64,000 nt of DNA from assembly GCA_902766045.1 (NCBI GenBank), contig CACXCA010000015.1, positions 62,001 to 126,000 of the forward strand, read 5' to 3'. Below are positions 17,578 through 27,575 of this stretch, one piece after another. How positions within the stretch are numbered: the first letter of the stretch is position 1; every line of letters begins with the position of its first letter. Position numbers and translations under genes: made by a program. This DNA is from an uncultured Bacteroidales bacterium (GTDB taxonomy: Bacteria > Bacteroidota > Bacteroidia > Bacteroidales > Paludibacteraceae). A model generated the notes under the pieces. The model was not told where the DNA came from. It saw only the letters and a list, made by a program, of their open reading frames with translations, and made no database searches.

Positions 17578-20500
17578 TTACCCTTTCTTGTTCAACTGAC
17601 TCTTTGCGGCCCTTGCAATGAAATGCATACGATTTAAGACATTCACTTCACTCACACCGCCATCAAAATCCAGGAACAATATATTCATATCAGGATATAT
17701 ATCCTTCACTTTCTTTTCTATTCCTTTGGATATCACATGATTAGCTATACATCCAAACGGCTGAAGACTGACGGCTGCGTTGATACCTCTTTCTGCGAAT
17801 GATGCTAATTCAGCAGGAATCAACCACCCTTCGCCAAACTGTGCGGCTAGATTAACAATCTTTTCAGCTCGTTTAGCCTCATGATGAATATCTGCAATCT
17901 TTTCATAATATTTGAACTTAGATGCAGCCTTATCTATCTTCTTTTCAATATTCTTGATGATTCTCTCACCCAACAATGTCAACAGCTTTTGTTTTATCGA
18001 ACGTTTTGAATCCAAATAGTTCGTCTCGTTGAATTTAGCATTAGGGAAATACTGAGTGAAGAACTCATTCAACGAAGGGATAACGGGTTCAATACCCTCT
18101 TTTACCAACCAATCAACAATGTGCTGATGTCCAAAGGAGTTATACTTAATAAAGATTTCACCTACGATACCAATCCGAGGAACATCCATCGTCTTGGATA
18201 TCTCATCAAATCGGATGGCAGCCTCTTCCAACAAATTCAACAATGCCTTTGTGCTCTTTTTATCAACAAAAGGAACCGCACGAGAGATGAACTCATCTCG
18301 CAATGCTTTCGCACTGCCTGGCTCTTTTTCACGTACTGCCGATGCATAGTACATTTTAGCAATAGCATCTGCATAGAACAACATGTAGAGCGTTATCTTA
18401 GCAGCTTTCTTCACATCCGGTGTAAATCCAGACTGTTCATTGATCGTATTCATAATAGAGACCGACACAACAGGAATATTGTCATAGCCTGCAGCAAGCA
18501 ATGCTTTCTTAATCAAAGCTATATAGTTTGTTGCACGACACTGTCCTCCTGTTTGTGTAATAGCAAACGTGATGTTATTAACATCATATTTTCCTGACTC
18601 CAATGCGCGAATGCAATCACCCACCACCAATGTCGCCGGATAACAGACTTCATTGTTCGCATATTTCAATCCCAACTTAGCAGAGACATCATCACTCGGC
18701 GGCATATTCTCCATCTCGTATCCCATCAAACGGAAAATCGACGGAATAAATGGCGAATGATATTCCGAGAAGAAAGGAACCAAGATTTTCTTTCCCCGAT
18801 CTTTCGTCATATACTCAGGTGTCGTCTTAAAGGCACATTTCGTTGCGTCAGAATCATTATGTTTATACTTCAACGACTCAATTAAAGAACGTATTCTCAA
18901 TCGTAAAGAACCTGCATTATTAACATCATCCACCTTTAAGAGTGTAAGGTTCTTACCACCCTGTTTTAATATATCACTTACCTCGTCTAATATAAAGGCA
19001 TCAGGTCCGCAACCAAAGGAGGTCAATTGCACGAAATGTACATCTTCATCCGTATTAGCCACCCACTGGGCTGCTTTCATAATACGGTTCATATAAGACC
19101 ACTGTGGAATGATGTGTGAATTCTTCAATGGAGAATCCACTCCACGTACGATATCCTCTGTTATCACATCCACACCAAATGAGGCTATGATTTCAGATAC
19201 TTTATGTTGAATCAGCGGATCATTATGATACGGACGTCCTGCCAACAATATCACGAAACGGTTCTCTTTCTTTGCCACCTCCAAGGTGTGCACTGCACGG
19301 TCGTGAATTGTCTGTACATATTTATTTTTAGCATTCTTGGCCTCTACAAAAGCTTTTTGGAAAATCTGTTCATCGTACTGATCCTTCAGCAACTGTGTGA
19401 GGTACAACCTACAGGAATTCATCAACAGCTTATCATCCTTGAAGTTTATTACCGGAGCATCCAATGGTATATTATATCGTTCCTTTGTGTTGATAGCACT
19501 CTTCAACACATCAGAATAACCTGCCACCACCGGACAATTGTAACTATTGTTTGATTTAGGTTCCAGCTCCTCATAAACTACATAAGGGAAGAAGATTCTA
19601 TCAACCTTTTTCTCCACTAAATCCAAGACATGTCCGTGTACCAATTTAGCAGGGAAACAAATATTGTCAGCCATCACAGTATTCAAGCCCGACTCATATA
19701 TCTTAAATGTAGAACGTGCTGATTTCTTCACCTCTATCCCACACGTAGAGAAGAGAATATACCAGAACTGGAAGTTCTCATACATATTCAAGACACGCGG
19801 AATACCTAAGGTGAGAAGCGGATTCTTCACCATTCCCTTGGTACTGCTCTTAAACGCTTGTTCACTCTTGAATAGACTCAAATTAAAGGCTGTTCTATCC
19901 TTTTCTCCCTTATTTGTATATACTTTCTCACATTTGTTACCTGAGTAGTATGTTTTACCATTGGCAAAAACATTTTTCAGGATCTGACAATTATTTTCAC
20001 ATCCGACGCACCGCATCGGTTCTACTGTATATTCTCTTAGATCCACTACATCTTCCAATGCACGATTCATTGGTTTCAATGTATTGCATTTATCCTCCAC
20101 TCTATTCTTCGCAAACAAAGCTGCTCCGTAGGCTCCCATCAATTCAGGATAATTGGAGACGATGACATTCTTACCTGTAGAACATTCAAAAGCGCGAACC
20201 ACTGCCTTATTTCTCATCGTTCCACCTTGTAACACAATGTGGTCTCCCAACTCATCCATGCTCTTCAACTTCAAAACCTTATATAAGCAGTTCTTCACCA
20301 CAGAATAGGCCAAACCAGCTGATATATCATCCAATGGAGAACCCTCACGCAAGCACTGCTTTACCTTTGAGTTCATAAACACAGTACATCTTGTACCTAA
20401 ATCTGATGGATTCTGACTTTTGCATGCACGATCCACAAACTCGGCAATCGGACAATCCAACGATTTAGCAAAGCTATCAATAAACGAACCACAACCTGAC

Positions 20501-21867
20501 GAACATGCCTCATTGATTTCCAAACGATTGATGGCTCCTTTATCTACAAAGATAGCCTTCATGTCCTGTCCACCGATATCCAAAATAAACGAAACCTTAG
20601 GATTCAGTTTGTATGCAGCAGTATAGTGAGCAATGGTCTCTACCATACCATAATCCAGTTCGAAAGCCGTCTTAATCAAATCCTCACCATAACCCGTGGA
20701 ACATGCAGATATAATGGTCAGGCTTTTCCCTTTTGCACGAGACTCCTCTAACAATTGAGATAATCCTTCTTTTACAGTCTCCAACGGTTTACCGCCATTT
20801 TTCTTATAGAAAGTGAAGAATATTCGATCCTGTGGATCCATTGCCACGACCTTCGTGGTAGTTGAACCAGAGTCAATACCAATATAACAACGTCCGTCAG
20901 ATAAATCTGCCAGATCAATCTTTTCTATCTTATTCTTTTCCTTTGAAGCCTTCCATTGTTCAAAATCATCATTGTCACGGAACAATGGTTGTAACCCAGA
21001 CTGAACGATGTCAATCTTTTTGCGATTCTCAGAGAACATCGCAATGTATTCATCCAACGTTAAATGTGTAACGTCATTCGAAACAGACAACGAAGCACCC
21101 CATGCAGGTATCACAGAAGCATGTTCACACAATATCACATCCTCTTCTGACATGGACAACTTCTGCATCAATAGTTTCTTCAATGCAGGAATAAAGGCAA
21201 AAGGACCTCCACACAAAAACAACTTAGGCAAGATATCACAGCCACGGGACAAAGTGGAAACCACCTGAGTCACCACCGCATTAAATATAGAGGCTGCAAT
21301 GTTCTCACGGCTCACGTTCAAACTGATAAGATTTTGAATATCCGTCTTTGAGAACACGCCACAACGAGAGGCAATAGGATAGATCATATCAGCCTTTAAA
21401 GCCATCTCGCTCAACTCAGACACATTCACAGCCAGAATAGCAGCCATCTGATCAATAAAGGCACCCGTTCCTCCAGCACAGTTTCCATTCATACGGATAT
21501 CTGGCTGAAGATTCTTGTTGAAGAATATCATCTTACTATCCTCACCCCCTATATCGATCAACGTTTTAGTTTGTGGAAACTTTTCTTCTATTACCTTGGT
21601 CGCAGCTACCACCTCTTGCACAAAAGGTAGATGATATCGTTCAGACAAACCCATTCCAGCCGAGCCTGTAGTACAGATTGAGACCTGCAGATTTCCCATG
21701 AGAGATTTCATCTTCTGTAAAGATGACAATAACGTACCTGGGATATCAGCATGATGTCTATTATAATCTTTATAAACTACATCACCCTTGTTGTCTATTG
21801 CGACTAACTTTAATGTTGTTGAACCAGCATCTAGTCCTATACGCAGTATATCTCTACTATTCATCAA
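17578..21867 (-). CDS. Giant 2-hydroxyacyl-CoA dehydratase activase fusion
   Basis: At 1429 residues this joins two ASKHA ATPase modules of the BcrAD/BadFG/HgdC family (about 8-270 and 325-590) to a C-terminal half of DUF2229/HgdB-like dehydratase-type domains. Both ATPases keep the phosphate loop (GLDAGSTTLK and GIDSGSTTTK) and the cluster-binding Cys segments (NGNCAGGTGAFID and NEACSSGCGSFID). A further Cys-rich motif, MRCVGCENNCQILKN, starts the second half, and FGCGPDAFI and GGQCRATNY occur later. HgdC-type proteins inject an electron into a dehydratase cluster using ATP. The true substrate of this long fusion, common in anaerobes, is not established. It stands alone. Confidence 0.85.
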   Translation of the reverse strand: MMNSRDILRIGLDAGSTTLKLVAIDNKGDVVYKDYNRHHADIPGTLLSSLQKMKSLMGNLQVSICTTGSAGMGLSERYHLPFVQEVVAATKVIEEKFPQTKTLIDIGGEDSKMIFFNKNLQPDIRMNGNCAGGTGAFIDQMAAILAVNVSELSEMALKADMIYPIASRCGVFSKTDIQNLISLNVSRENIAASIFNAVVTQVVSTLSRGCDILPKLFLCGGPFAFIPALKKLLMQKLSMSEEDVILCEHASVIPAWGASLSVSNDVTHLTLDEYIAMFSENRKKIDIVQSGLQPLFRDNDDFEQWKASKEKNKIEKIDLADLSDGRCYIGIDSGSTTTKVVAMDPQDRIFFTFYKKNGGKPLETVKEGLSQLLEESRAKGKSLTIISACSTGYGEDLIKTAFELDYGMVETIAHYTAAYKLNPKVSFILDIGGQDMKAIFVDKGAINRLEINEACSSGCGSFIDSFAKSLDCPIAEFVDRACKSQNPSDLGTRCTVFMNSKVKQCLREGSPLDDISAGLAYSVVKNCLYKVLKLKSMDELGDHIVLQGGTMRNKAVVRAFECSTGKNVIVSNYPELMGAYGAALFAKNRVEDKCNTLKPMNRALEDVVDLREYTVEPMRCVGCENNCQILKNVFANGKTYYSGNKCEKVYTNKGEKDRTAFNLSLFKSEQAFKSSTKGMVKNPLLTLGIPRVLNMYENFQFWYILFSTCGIEVKKSARSTFKIYESGLNTVMADNICFPAKLVHGHVLDLVEKKVDRIFFPYVVYEELEPKSNNSYNCPVVAGYSDVLKSAINTKERYNIPLDAPVINFKDDKLLMNSCRLYLTQLLKDQYDEQIFQKAFVEAKNAKNKYVQTIHDRAVHTLEVAKKENRFVILLAGRPYHNDPLIQHKVSEIIASFGVDVITEDIVRGVDSPLKNSHIIPQWSYMNRIMKAAQWVANTDEDVHFVQLTSFGCGPDAFILDEVSDILKQGGKNLTLLKVDDVNNAGSLRLRIRSLIESLKYKHNDSDATKCAFKTTPEYMTKDRGKKILVPFFSEYHSPFIPSIFRLMGYEMENMPPSDDVSAKLGLKYANNEVCYPATLVVGDCIRALESGKYDVNNITFAITQTGGQCRATNYIALIKKALLAAGYDNIPVVSVSIMNTINEQSGFTPDVKKAAKITLYMLFYADAIAKMYYASAVREKEPGSAKALRDEFISRAVPFVDKKSTKALLNLLEEAAIRFDEISKTMDVPRIGIVGEIFIKYNSFGHQHIVDWLVKEGIEPVIPSLNEFFTQYFPNAKFNETNYLDSKRSIKQKLLTLLGERIIKNIEKKIDKAASKFKYYEKIADIHHEAKRAEKIVNLAAQFGEGWLIPAELASFAERGINAAVSLQPFGCIANHVISKGIEKKVKDIYPDMNILFLDFDGGVSEVNVLNRMHFIARAAKSQLNKKG

Positions 21868-21904
21868 TATCGTGGTATATTTAAGTCCAAGTAAAATTAG
21901 AGTG

Positions 21905-21912
21905 CAAAGTTA
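21905..21912 (-). promoter_or_regulatory. Promoter -7 element for activase gene
   Basis: On the minus strand this reads TAACTTTG, 37 bases before the start codon. The -33 region is not a clear match. Confidence 0.5.
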
Positions 21913-22102
21913 CGACTTTTTTTCTTTAAAACCGTTGCTAATATTACATAAATGTCCATCACAGTTATAAAAAGAAAGAAAAGAAGCGCACAAAATCATC
22001 TGATTTATAGCACTTCTTCCATTATTCTTAACATGTAACTAAAAAACTGGCACCCTGAAATCACAAATGGATGTCCAGTTTAATCACATTCCACTTCCTT
22101 CG

Positions 22103-22936
22103 TTAAAAATCATTCGAGCATTTCTTCACCATCTCAGTAAACAGCAACGCTAATTTGTCCTGAGCAAGCAACGTGTTTTGTTGCACCTCCTCATGTGTCA
22201 CATTACTTAGATTAGCATCGACGCCGACATTGGATATAACAGAAACACCAAATACGGACAGACCTGCATGATTTGCCACAATCACCTCAGGTACCGTTGA
22301 CATGCCACATGAATCACCGCCTATGATTCTAAAATATCGGTACTCTGACAATGTTTCAAATGTAGGACCTTGTGTTCCCACATAAACACCTTTCTTTAGT
22401 CCCATATCAAATTTCTTGTCAATCTCATCCGAATAAGCGATTAACTTCTTATCGTATGCATTACTCATATCAGGGAAACGCACGCCAAGTTCTTCGATAT
22501 TTGGTCCATGTAATGGATGTTCAGGGAACAAATTAATATGATCTTTTATAATCATAACATCGCCTGGTATATACTCTGGATTCAATCCACCCGCCGCATT
22601 AGAGACCATCAACACACGTATGCCAAACTCCTTCATAACGCGAACAGGGAATGTGATCTCTTGCATACTGTATCCTTCATAATAATGCAAACGACCTTGC
22701 ATTGCCATCACCTCAATGCCTTCCAATGTTCCAAACAACAACTTACCTGAATGTCCCTGCACCGTACTAGTCCGGAACCCAGGTATCTCACTATACGGAA
22801 TAGCATCCTTCACAGAAATCTTTTCAGCAAAGCTACCCAGTCCCGTACCCAATACAATCGCTATTTTAGGTCTCATACTGGTTCGCTTATTCAAACACGA
22901 ACAAGACTCCTTTATCTTTTTCAACAAATCATCCAT
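22103..22936 (-). CDS. punA: Purine-nucleoside phosphorylase (PNP/MTAP family)
   Basis: The 277-residue protein shows the trimeric PNP signature. It has the phosphate-binding GTGLGSFA (about 31-38) and QGHSGKL, then MQGRLHYYEG, VSNAAGGLNPEY, GTQGPTFET, and the base-binding GMSTVPEVIVANH and SNVGVDANLSNVTHEEV segments. It cleaves inosine or guanosine with phosphate to the free base and ribose 1-phosphate in purine salvage. It lies 20 bases after lpxK on the same strand; the order sppA-lpxK-pnp is a common cluster in Bacteroidales, so the three are likely co-transcribed. Confidence 0.93.
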   Translation of the reverse strand: MDDLLKKIKESCSCLNKRTSMRPKIAIVLGTGLGSFAEKISVKDAIPYSEIPGFRTSTVQGHSGKLLFGTLEGIEVMAMQGRLHYYEGYSMQEITFPVRVMKEFGIRVLMVSNAAGGLNPEYIPGDVMIIKDHINLFPEHPLHGPNIEELGVRFPDMSNAYDKKLIAYSDEIDKKFDMGLKKGVYVGTQGPTFETLSEYRYFRIIGGDSCGMSTVPEVIVANHAGLSVFGVSVISNVGVDANLSNVTHEEVQQNTLLAQDKLALLFTEMVKKCSNDF

Positions 22937-22956
22937 ATCTTTATCTTATAAAATCA

Positions 22957-24075
22957 TTATACATTAGATGTTATCATCTGGCTGAAACACTTATTCTTAT
23001 CCAAATAACTCTCTATTTTTTTATCGAAATCAGCTCCATTGTCATTCAAAAATACAACATACAATGGAATGTAATAAATAATCTTCTTCAACGATTCAGG
23101 GAACTCCGAATTATTCATCATCCGAACAGCATCCTTCTCCGTCGTAATAATCACTTTTTTCGAATCCTTTATTTCGTTATAGATAGACTCAACTTTCTGG
23201 AAATCGTTTTTCGAATAATTATGATGGTCCATAAAATTCACCGTCACAACATCCTTCACAAATCCTCTGACTTCATCTTCAAACGGAATAGGTGATGCTA
23301 TACCCGAAACCGTAAGAGCTGTGTATGCGTCTTTTAGATTCTCCTTTTGCAAAGGGCTTTTCACCTTGTCAGGGAACAAAGGAACCATATCACCATACTG
23401 CATTGTAGTAAAATAAAGCGACTGATAAGGGAAGACACCCAAATTCTTACGTATGATACGGAACTGTATTGACGGAAGATCGGCAGGACACTTCGTCACC
23501 ACCACTATATCCGCTCTATTTTTTGCCTTAACAGGTTCTCTCAACTGACCTACCGGCAACAAATGATCTTCTGTAATCATACGATTATAATCTACCAACA
23601 AGATAGAGATATCAGGATCCACATATCGATGTTGGTACGCATCATCCAAAATAATCAATTCGGGCTTATGATAAGGCTCCTGTAGCATTTTTGCAATACC
23701 TTTCCTCCTGTTTGCATCTACAGCCACCATGACATCTGGGAATTTCGTTTTCACCTGATATGGTTCATCCCCCACCTCTAACGGCTTTGAACTGGACGTC
23801 AATAAAACATACCCTTTCGTGTTTCTTTTGTATCCACGGCTCAGTACACCTAAGCGGTATTTCGTTTTTAATGTTTTGATGAGATATTCAGTGAAAGGTG
23901 TTTTCCCTGTGCCTCCCACCGTGATGTTTCCTACAGAGATAACTGGCACATCACTCTTTTTCGACGGCAATATGCCCCAATCGAAAAACAAATTCCTTAT
24001 GGTCACGACAAACCAATATATAATTGCAAATGGCCATAGTAAAATCCTCAATATAAGCGGTTTTTCAGTATTCAT
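22957..24075 (-). CDS. lpxK: Tetraacyldisaccharide 4'-kinase
   Basis: The 372-residue protein has an N-terminal membrane-associated helix (about 8-28) and the LpxK Walker A segment GNITVGGTGKTP (49-60). Next come LSRGYKR, GDEPYQ and LDDAYQHRYVDPD, the last being the family's catalytic Asp-Asp region, and TTEKDAVRM near the end. LpxK adds the 4'-phosphate to the lipid A disaccharide at the inner membrane, so this cell makes lipopolysaccharide or lipooligosaccharide. It sits between sppA and pnp. Length is normal and no motif is missing. Confidence 0.93.
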   Translation of the reverse strand: MNTEKPLILRILLWPFAIIYWFVVTIRNLFFDWGILPSKKSDVPVISVGNITVGGTGKTPFTEYLIKTLKTKYRLGVLSRGYKRNTKGYVLLTSSSKPLEVGDEPYQVKTKFPDVMVAVDANRRKGIAKMLQEPYHKPELIILDDAYQHRYVDPDISILLVDYNRMITEDHLLPVGQLREPVKAKNRADIVVVTKCPADLPSIQFRIIRKNLGVFPYQSLYFTTMQYGDMVPLFPDKVKSPLQKENLKDAYTALTVSGIASPIPFEDEVRGFVKDVVTVNFMDHHNYSKNDFQKVESIYNEIKDSKKVIITTEKDAVRMMNNSEFPESLKKIIYYIPLYVVFLNDNGADFDKKIESYLDKNKCFSQMITSNV

Positions 24076-24181
24076 GGTATTATTTTTATCAAAATGACAG
24101 CCTCACTCACTAAGTTTAGTGACCTTTTTCCTCCAAATATAACCTTTTCTTTTTTAAAAATCAACCTAATTGACCAAAAAA

Positions 24182-25915
24182 CTACTTTATATCTACGGAA
24201 TAAGGCATCATTGCTTGATCAAAATCCAAACTTTGCAAACGATATAGCATCTCTTTCTCTTTTGCAAACACATCATTTCCCTTAAATAACTTATCATATC
24301 CGATATGTGGCAATTCAGTCAATTTACCCATGACATCATCTTTGGGATAATATTCCACTGCATAATCTGTCAGATTAGCATTTTTTGCAGCATAGGCAAT
24401 GGCATCATTCAGTCCACCCAATGCATCTACCAAGCCAATTTCCAAAGCTTTCTCACCGCTCCACACTCTACCTTCTGCTATCTCTGCAATCTCCTCTTTC
24501 GTTTTTCCTCTACCATCCGAACATCTTGTCAAGAAGACATCATACACCTCCGCCACATGCTCTTGCAAAATAGTCTTTTCCTCTTCATCCAATGGACGAA
24601 GGAAATTCGACAACACATCTGCATACGGATGCGTCTTCACTACTTCATGTCTGATTCCAATCTTATTCATCAGCTTCTCCACATTAGGAATCACTCCAAA
24701 CACACCAATGGAACCCGTGATAGTCATTCGATCTGCAAAGATATAATTCGCCCCTGTCGATAAATAATATCCGCCAGATGCTGCATAATTACCCATGCTG
24801 ATGATAACAGGTTTTTCTTTCTTCAGCAACTCCACCGCATGCCAGATTTGTTCCGCTCCATAAGCACTTCCGCCAGGAGAGTTCACACGAAGTACAACAC
24901 TTTTTATGTTTTCATCATCTTTAAGCTTCATAATATGAGAAATCAACTCAGACGAAGATATTCCATCCCTATTTCCATTGTCAATTTCCCCCTCTGCGAA
25001 CAAAACAGCCACTTTATCATCCGAACTCAATACTTGATTAATCTCAGAAACCTCGGCATAATAATCACGAGATGAAACAAAATGTAACTCATCGTCTGCT
25101 GCAAGCGAAAGCATTGTTTTCAAGGAGGTCTCCACCTCATCAAAATATCGTAAGCCATCTACCAATCCATTCTTCAATGCAACTGATGGAAGATGGAAAG
25201 CCATCATCTGATTTGCCATTTGATTTAACGAAGAGACTGGAATGTTCCTCGATTCAGCTATTCTCTCTACAACAGAAAGCCACAACGACTGTACCAACTG
25301 TTCTGTTTGTTCACGATTAGGCACACTCATCGAATCATTGGTATATTGTTCTGTAAATGATTTATATGTACCTACCTTTATCACCTGCATCTCCACACCC
25401 AAAGTATCCAGCAAGGGTTTATAAAAAATAGATGATGCCGCAATACCTCTGAGATCAAGAGCACCTTGCGGATTCACAAACAACGAATCAGCCACCGATG
25501 CAACATAATAATTCCCCTGTGTATAACTACCCGAATATGAAACCACGAATTTACCTGTTGACCGAAAATCTTCCAAGGCATGACGAATCTCCTCTAACGT
25601 TGCATAACCGCATCTGGCAATTCCACACTTCAAGTATATTCCTTTAATCCTATCGTCGTTTTTAGCCGAATTGATTGATGCTAAGATCTCCTCCAAAGAG
25701 TTGGTGAGACGGTTCTTTGAAAAAACATCAGAAATGATATCTTTTTCTTCGCGATCTACTATTTCGCCATCGAGAGAAATAGACAAAATTGAATTCTGTT
25801 CTATATCAGCAGGTTTAGTAGCAATAGCAACATAAATCAATAACAGCAACATGAAGAGCAGACCCGACACGATAATGGCAGTCAAGCATGCAAAAAAAGA
25901 TTTAACAAAACTCAT
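24182..25915 (-). CDS. sppA: Signal peptide peptidase SppA, 67 kDa type
   Basis: This 577-residue membrane-bound serine protease has one N-terminal anchor (about 8-32) and two tandem S49 domains. The catalytic dyad is visible: Lys185 in VGTYKSFTEQ of the first half and nucleophile Ser380 in GNYAASGGYYLS of the second; NSPGGSAYGAEQ forms the oxyanion region. It matches the full-length E. coli-type enzyme rather than the short form. SppA degrades cleaved signal peptides in the inner membrane. It is the first gene of an sppA-lpxK-pnp run, 106 bases from lpxK. Confidence 0.92.
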   Translation of the reverse strand: MSFVKSFFACLTAIIVSGLLFMLLLLIYVAIATKPADIEQNSILSISLDGEIVDREEKDIISDVFSKNRLTNSLEEILASINSAKNDDRIKGIYLKCGIARCGYATLEEIRHALEDFRSTGKFVVSYSGSYTQGNYYVASVADSLFVNPQGALDLRGIAASSIFYKPLLDTLGVEMQVIKVGTYKSFTEQYTNDSMSVPNREQTEQLVQSLWLSVVERIAESRNIPVSSLNQMANQMMAFHLPSVALKNGLVDGLRYFDEVETSLKTMLSLAADDELHFVSSRDYYAEVSEINQVLSSDDKVAVLFAEGEIDNGNRDGISSSELISHIMKLKDDENIKSVVLRVNSPGGSAYGAEQIWHAVELLKKEKPVIISMGNYAASGGYYLSTGANYIFADRMTITGSIGVFGVIPNVEKLMNKIGIRHEVVKTHPYADVLSNFLRPLDEEEKTILQEHVAEVYDVFLTRCSDGRGKTKEEIAEIAEGRVWSGEKALEIGLVDALGGLNDAIAYAAKNANLTDYAVEYYPKDDVMGKLTELPHIGYDKLFKGNDVFAKEKEMLYRLQSLDFDQAMMPYSVDIK

Positions 25916-25969
25916 GACAAATAAAATTTAGCGGGTTCTATAAATTCATTTCGCGATTTTTTTTGATTT

Positions 25970-26046
25970 GTAGGGACGTGGCGTGCCGCGTCCGTTAAAA
26001 TGTGACGTGCCGCATCCGTTGTAACGCTGTGTGACGTGTCCGTTGT
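25970..26046. repeat. GC-rich imperfect palindrome and partial copies
   Basis: In an otherwise AT-rich gap an imperfect palindrome (25974-25993; arms GGACGTGGC and GCCGCGTCC) is followed by two decayed copies of its right half ending TCCGTT (around 26004-26020 and 26032-26044). The sequence GTAGGGACG at its left edge resembles GTAGAGACG of the perfect palindrome at 54994-55021. This suggests a family of REP-like intergenic elements. Confidence 0.6.
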
Positions 26047-26086
26047 ATCTATACTATTTTTACAGTGAATTAATAAAACATACCTT

Positions 26087-26839
26087 TTACTTCTTCCTGC
26101 AGTTATTCACGACAGACATAAGAATAAAAAGTAAAATAATAAATGAGAATGCGGCAAAACGCAAAGTCACAAATAAAAGAACCGAGATAGCCAAGAATAT
26201 ATATCGAATCTGATTATCTTTCCAACTTAAATTTTTAAACTTCAAAGAGAACATCGGTATCTCAGCCACCAATAAGTATGAGAAGACCACCACAAGCACA
26301 ATCATCACATATAGATTATCCAATACAGGACTGAACAACGACAAATTCAACCAAGATGGTACCGCTATTGATTGAGATACCATTGGGTCAGACATTGATA
26401 TCAGCGAAGCAAAAAAGATTGAATTAGGCGGTGTTGGGAGACCAATAAACGATGACGTTTGTCTCTCATCCACATTGAATTTCGCCAAGCGCAATGCTGA
26501 AAATATGGCAATCAAAAAAGCAATGAAAGGGATGATATAAGCCAACGTATCACAAGAGACTTGTGAACTTGCCAAATGATCAATATGCTTATAGGCAATC
26601 ATACTAGGTGCAAATCCAAAGCTTATCATATCGGCCAAAGAATCCAATTCCTTTCCTATAACCGATGAGGTATGAAGAAGACGGGCAGCCATACCATCGC
26701 AGAAATCAAAAATTCCTGCCAACAGAATAAATAATAATGCTAGAAAGTAATGTTCCCCGAAAGCAAGAACACATGCGACACATCCAGAAAACAGATTAAG
26801 GCATGTAATGGTATTAGGAATATGTTGTTTGATATTCAT
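26087..26839 (-). CDS. pssA: CDP-diacylglycerol-serine O-phosphatidyltransferase
   Basis: This 250-residue, six-to-eight-helix membrane enzyme carries the complete CDP-alcohol phosphotransferase signature: DG(x2)AR(x8)G(x3)D(x3)D as DGMAARL ... GKELDSLAD at about 48-71. It makes phosphatidylserine from CDP-diacylglycerol and serine. It lies 7 bases after psd, and cdsA is one gene further upstream, so this operon holds all three steps from phosphatidic acid to phosphatidylethanolamine. The second membrane half (LLVAEIPMFSLKFKNLSW) matches the Bacillus/Bacteroides type II PssA. Confidence 0.92.
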   Translation of the reverse strand: MNIKQHIPNTITCLNLFSGCVACVLAFGEHYFLALLFILLAGIFDFCDGMAARLLHTSSVIGKELDSLADMISFGFAPSMIAYKHIDHLASSQVSCDTLAYIIPFIAFLIAIFSALRLAKFNVDERQTSSFIGLPTPPNSIFFASLISMSDPMVSQSIAVPSWLNLSLFSPVLDNLYVMIVLVVVFSYLLVAEIPMFSLKFKNLSWKDNQIRYIFLAISVLLFVTLRFAAFSFIILLFILMSVVNNCRKK

Positions 26840-26846
26840 ACGAAAA

Positions 26847-27518
26847 TTATTTTTTTAGTCTGGCTATAATGGTCTGATTTCCCACAACAGATTGTTTCAT
26901 ATTAACCATTATCTCAGCGTCCAATGGAAGATATACATCCACCCTTGAACCGAACTTAATAAATCCAAGCTGTGTATTAACATTACACTCGTCGCCTTCA
27001 CGTGCATATGTCACAATACGACGTGCCATGGCGCCAGCCACTTGACGGACTAATATTTTCACCTTATTTGGTGTTTCTATAACAACCGTCGAACGTTCAT
27101 TTTCGGTACTAGATTTAGGCAAATTTGCTCGCATGAAGTTACCATCATTATGAGTATAATACACAATTTTACCATGTGTCGGATACCAATTGGCATGAAC
27201 ATTCAACACACTCATAAAGATAGATACTTGTATTCTCTTCTCTTTTAAATACTCATCTTCAACAGTTGGTTCTATCACTACAATGGTACCATCCGCAGGA
27301 GCGACAATCATTCCATCCTCAAAATTCTCAAATATTCTTTCTGGATTACGGAAAAAGTTCGTTAAGAACAAGAATAGGACAATTGAAACAAGTGAAAAGA
27401 TCCAAAGCCACGTAGGATGATTGGCTCCACACACAATCCACAGCAACATATTAATCAAAATTGCTCCTACTAAAACCTTCAACAAAAATTTTTTTCCTTC
27501 TTTATGTATTCTCATCAT
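26847..27518 (-). CDS. psd: Phosphatidylserine decarboxylase proenzyme, short type
   Basis: The 223-residue proenzyme has two N-terminal membrane helices (about 12-52) and the short archaeal-type Psd core. The self-cleavage site is Gly190-Ser191 in LGFIKFGSRVDVYLP; Ser191 becomes the pyruvoyl group of the alpha chain. Other family segments are VAPADGTIV, SIFMSVLNVHANWYPTHGKI and RRIVTYAREGD. It converts phosphatidylserine to phosphatidylethanolamine at the membrane and sits directly between cdsA and pssA. Confidence 0.93.
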   Translation of the reverse strand: MMRIHKEGKKFLLKVLVGAILINMLLWIVCGANHPTWLWIFSLVSIVLFLFLTNFFRNPERIFENFEDGMIVAPADGTIVVIEPTVEDEYLKEKRIQVSIFMSVLNVHANWYPTHGKIVYYTHNDGNFMRANLPKSSTENERSTVVIETPNKVKILVRQVAGAMARRIVTYAREGDECNVNTQLGFIKFGSRVDVYLPLDAEIMVNMKQSVVGNQTIIARLKK

Positions 27519-27575
27519 TACTCAAAATTATCATGCAAATGTAATACATTTCTTTTTAGAAACATATTTTTTATT

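Noticed and set aside
26031-26213. Plus-strand ORF over the pssA 3' end and the repeat remnants
   Set aside because: It is mostly antisense to pssA with no start context.
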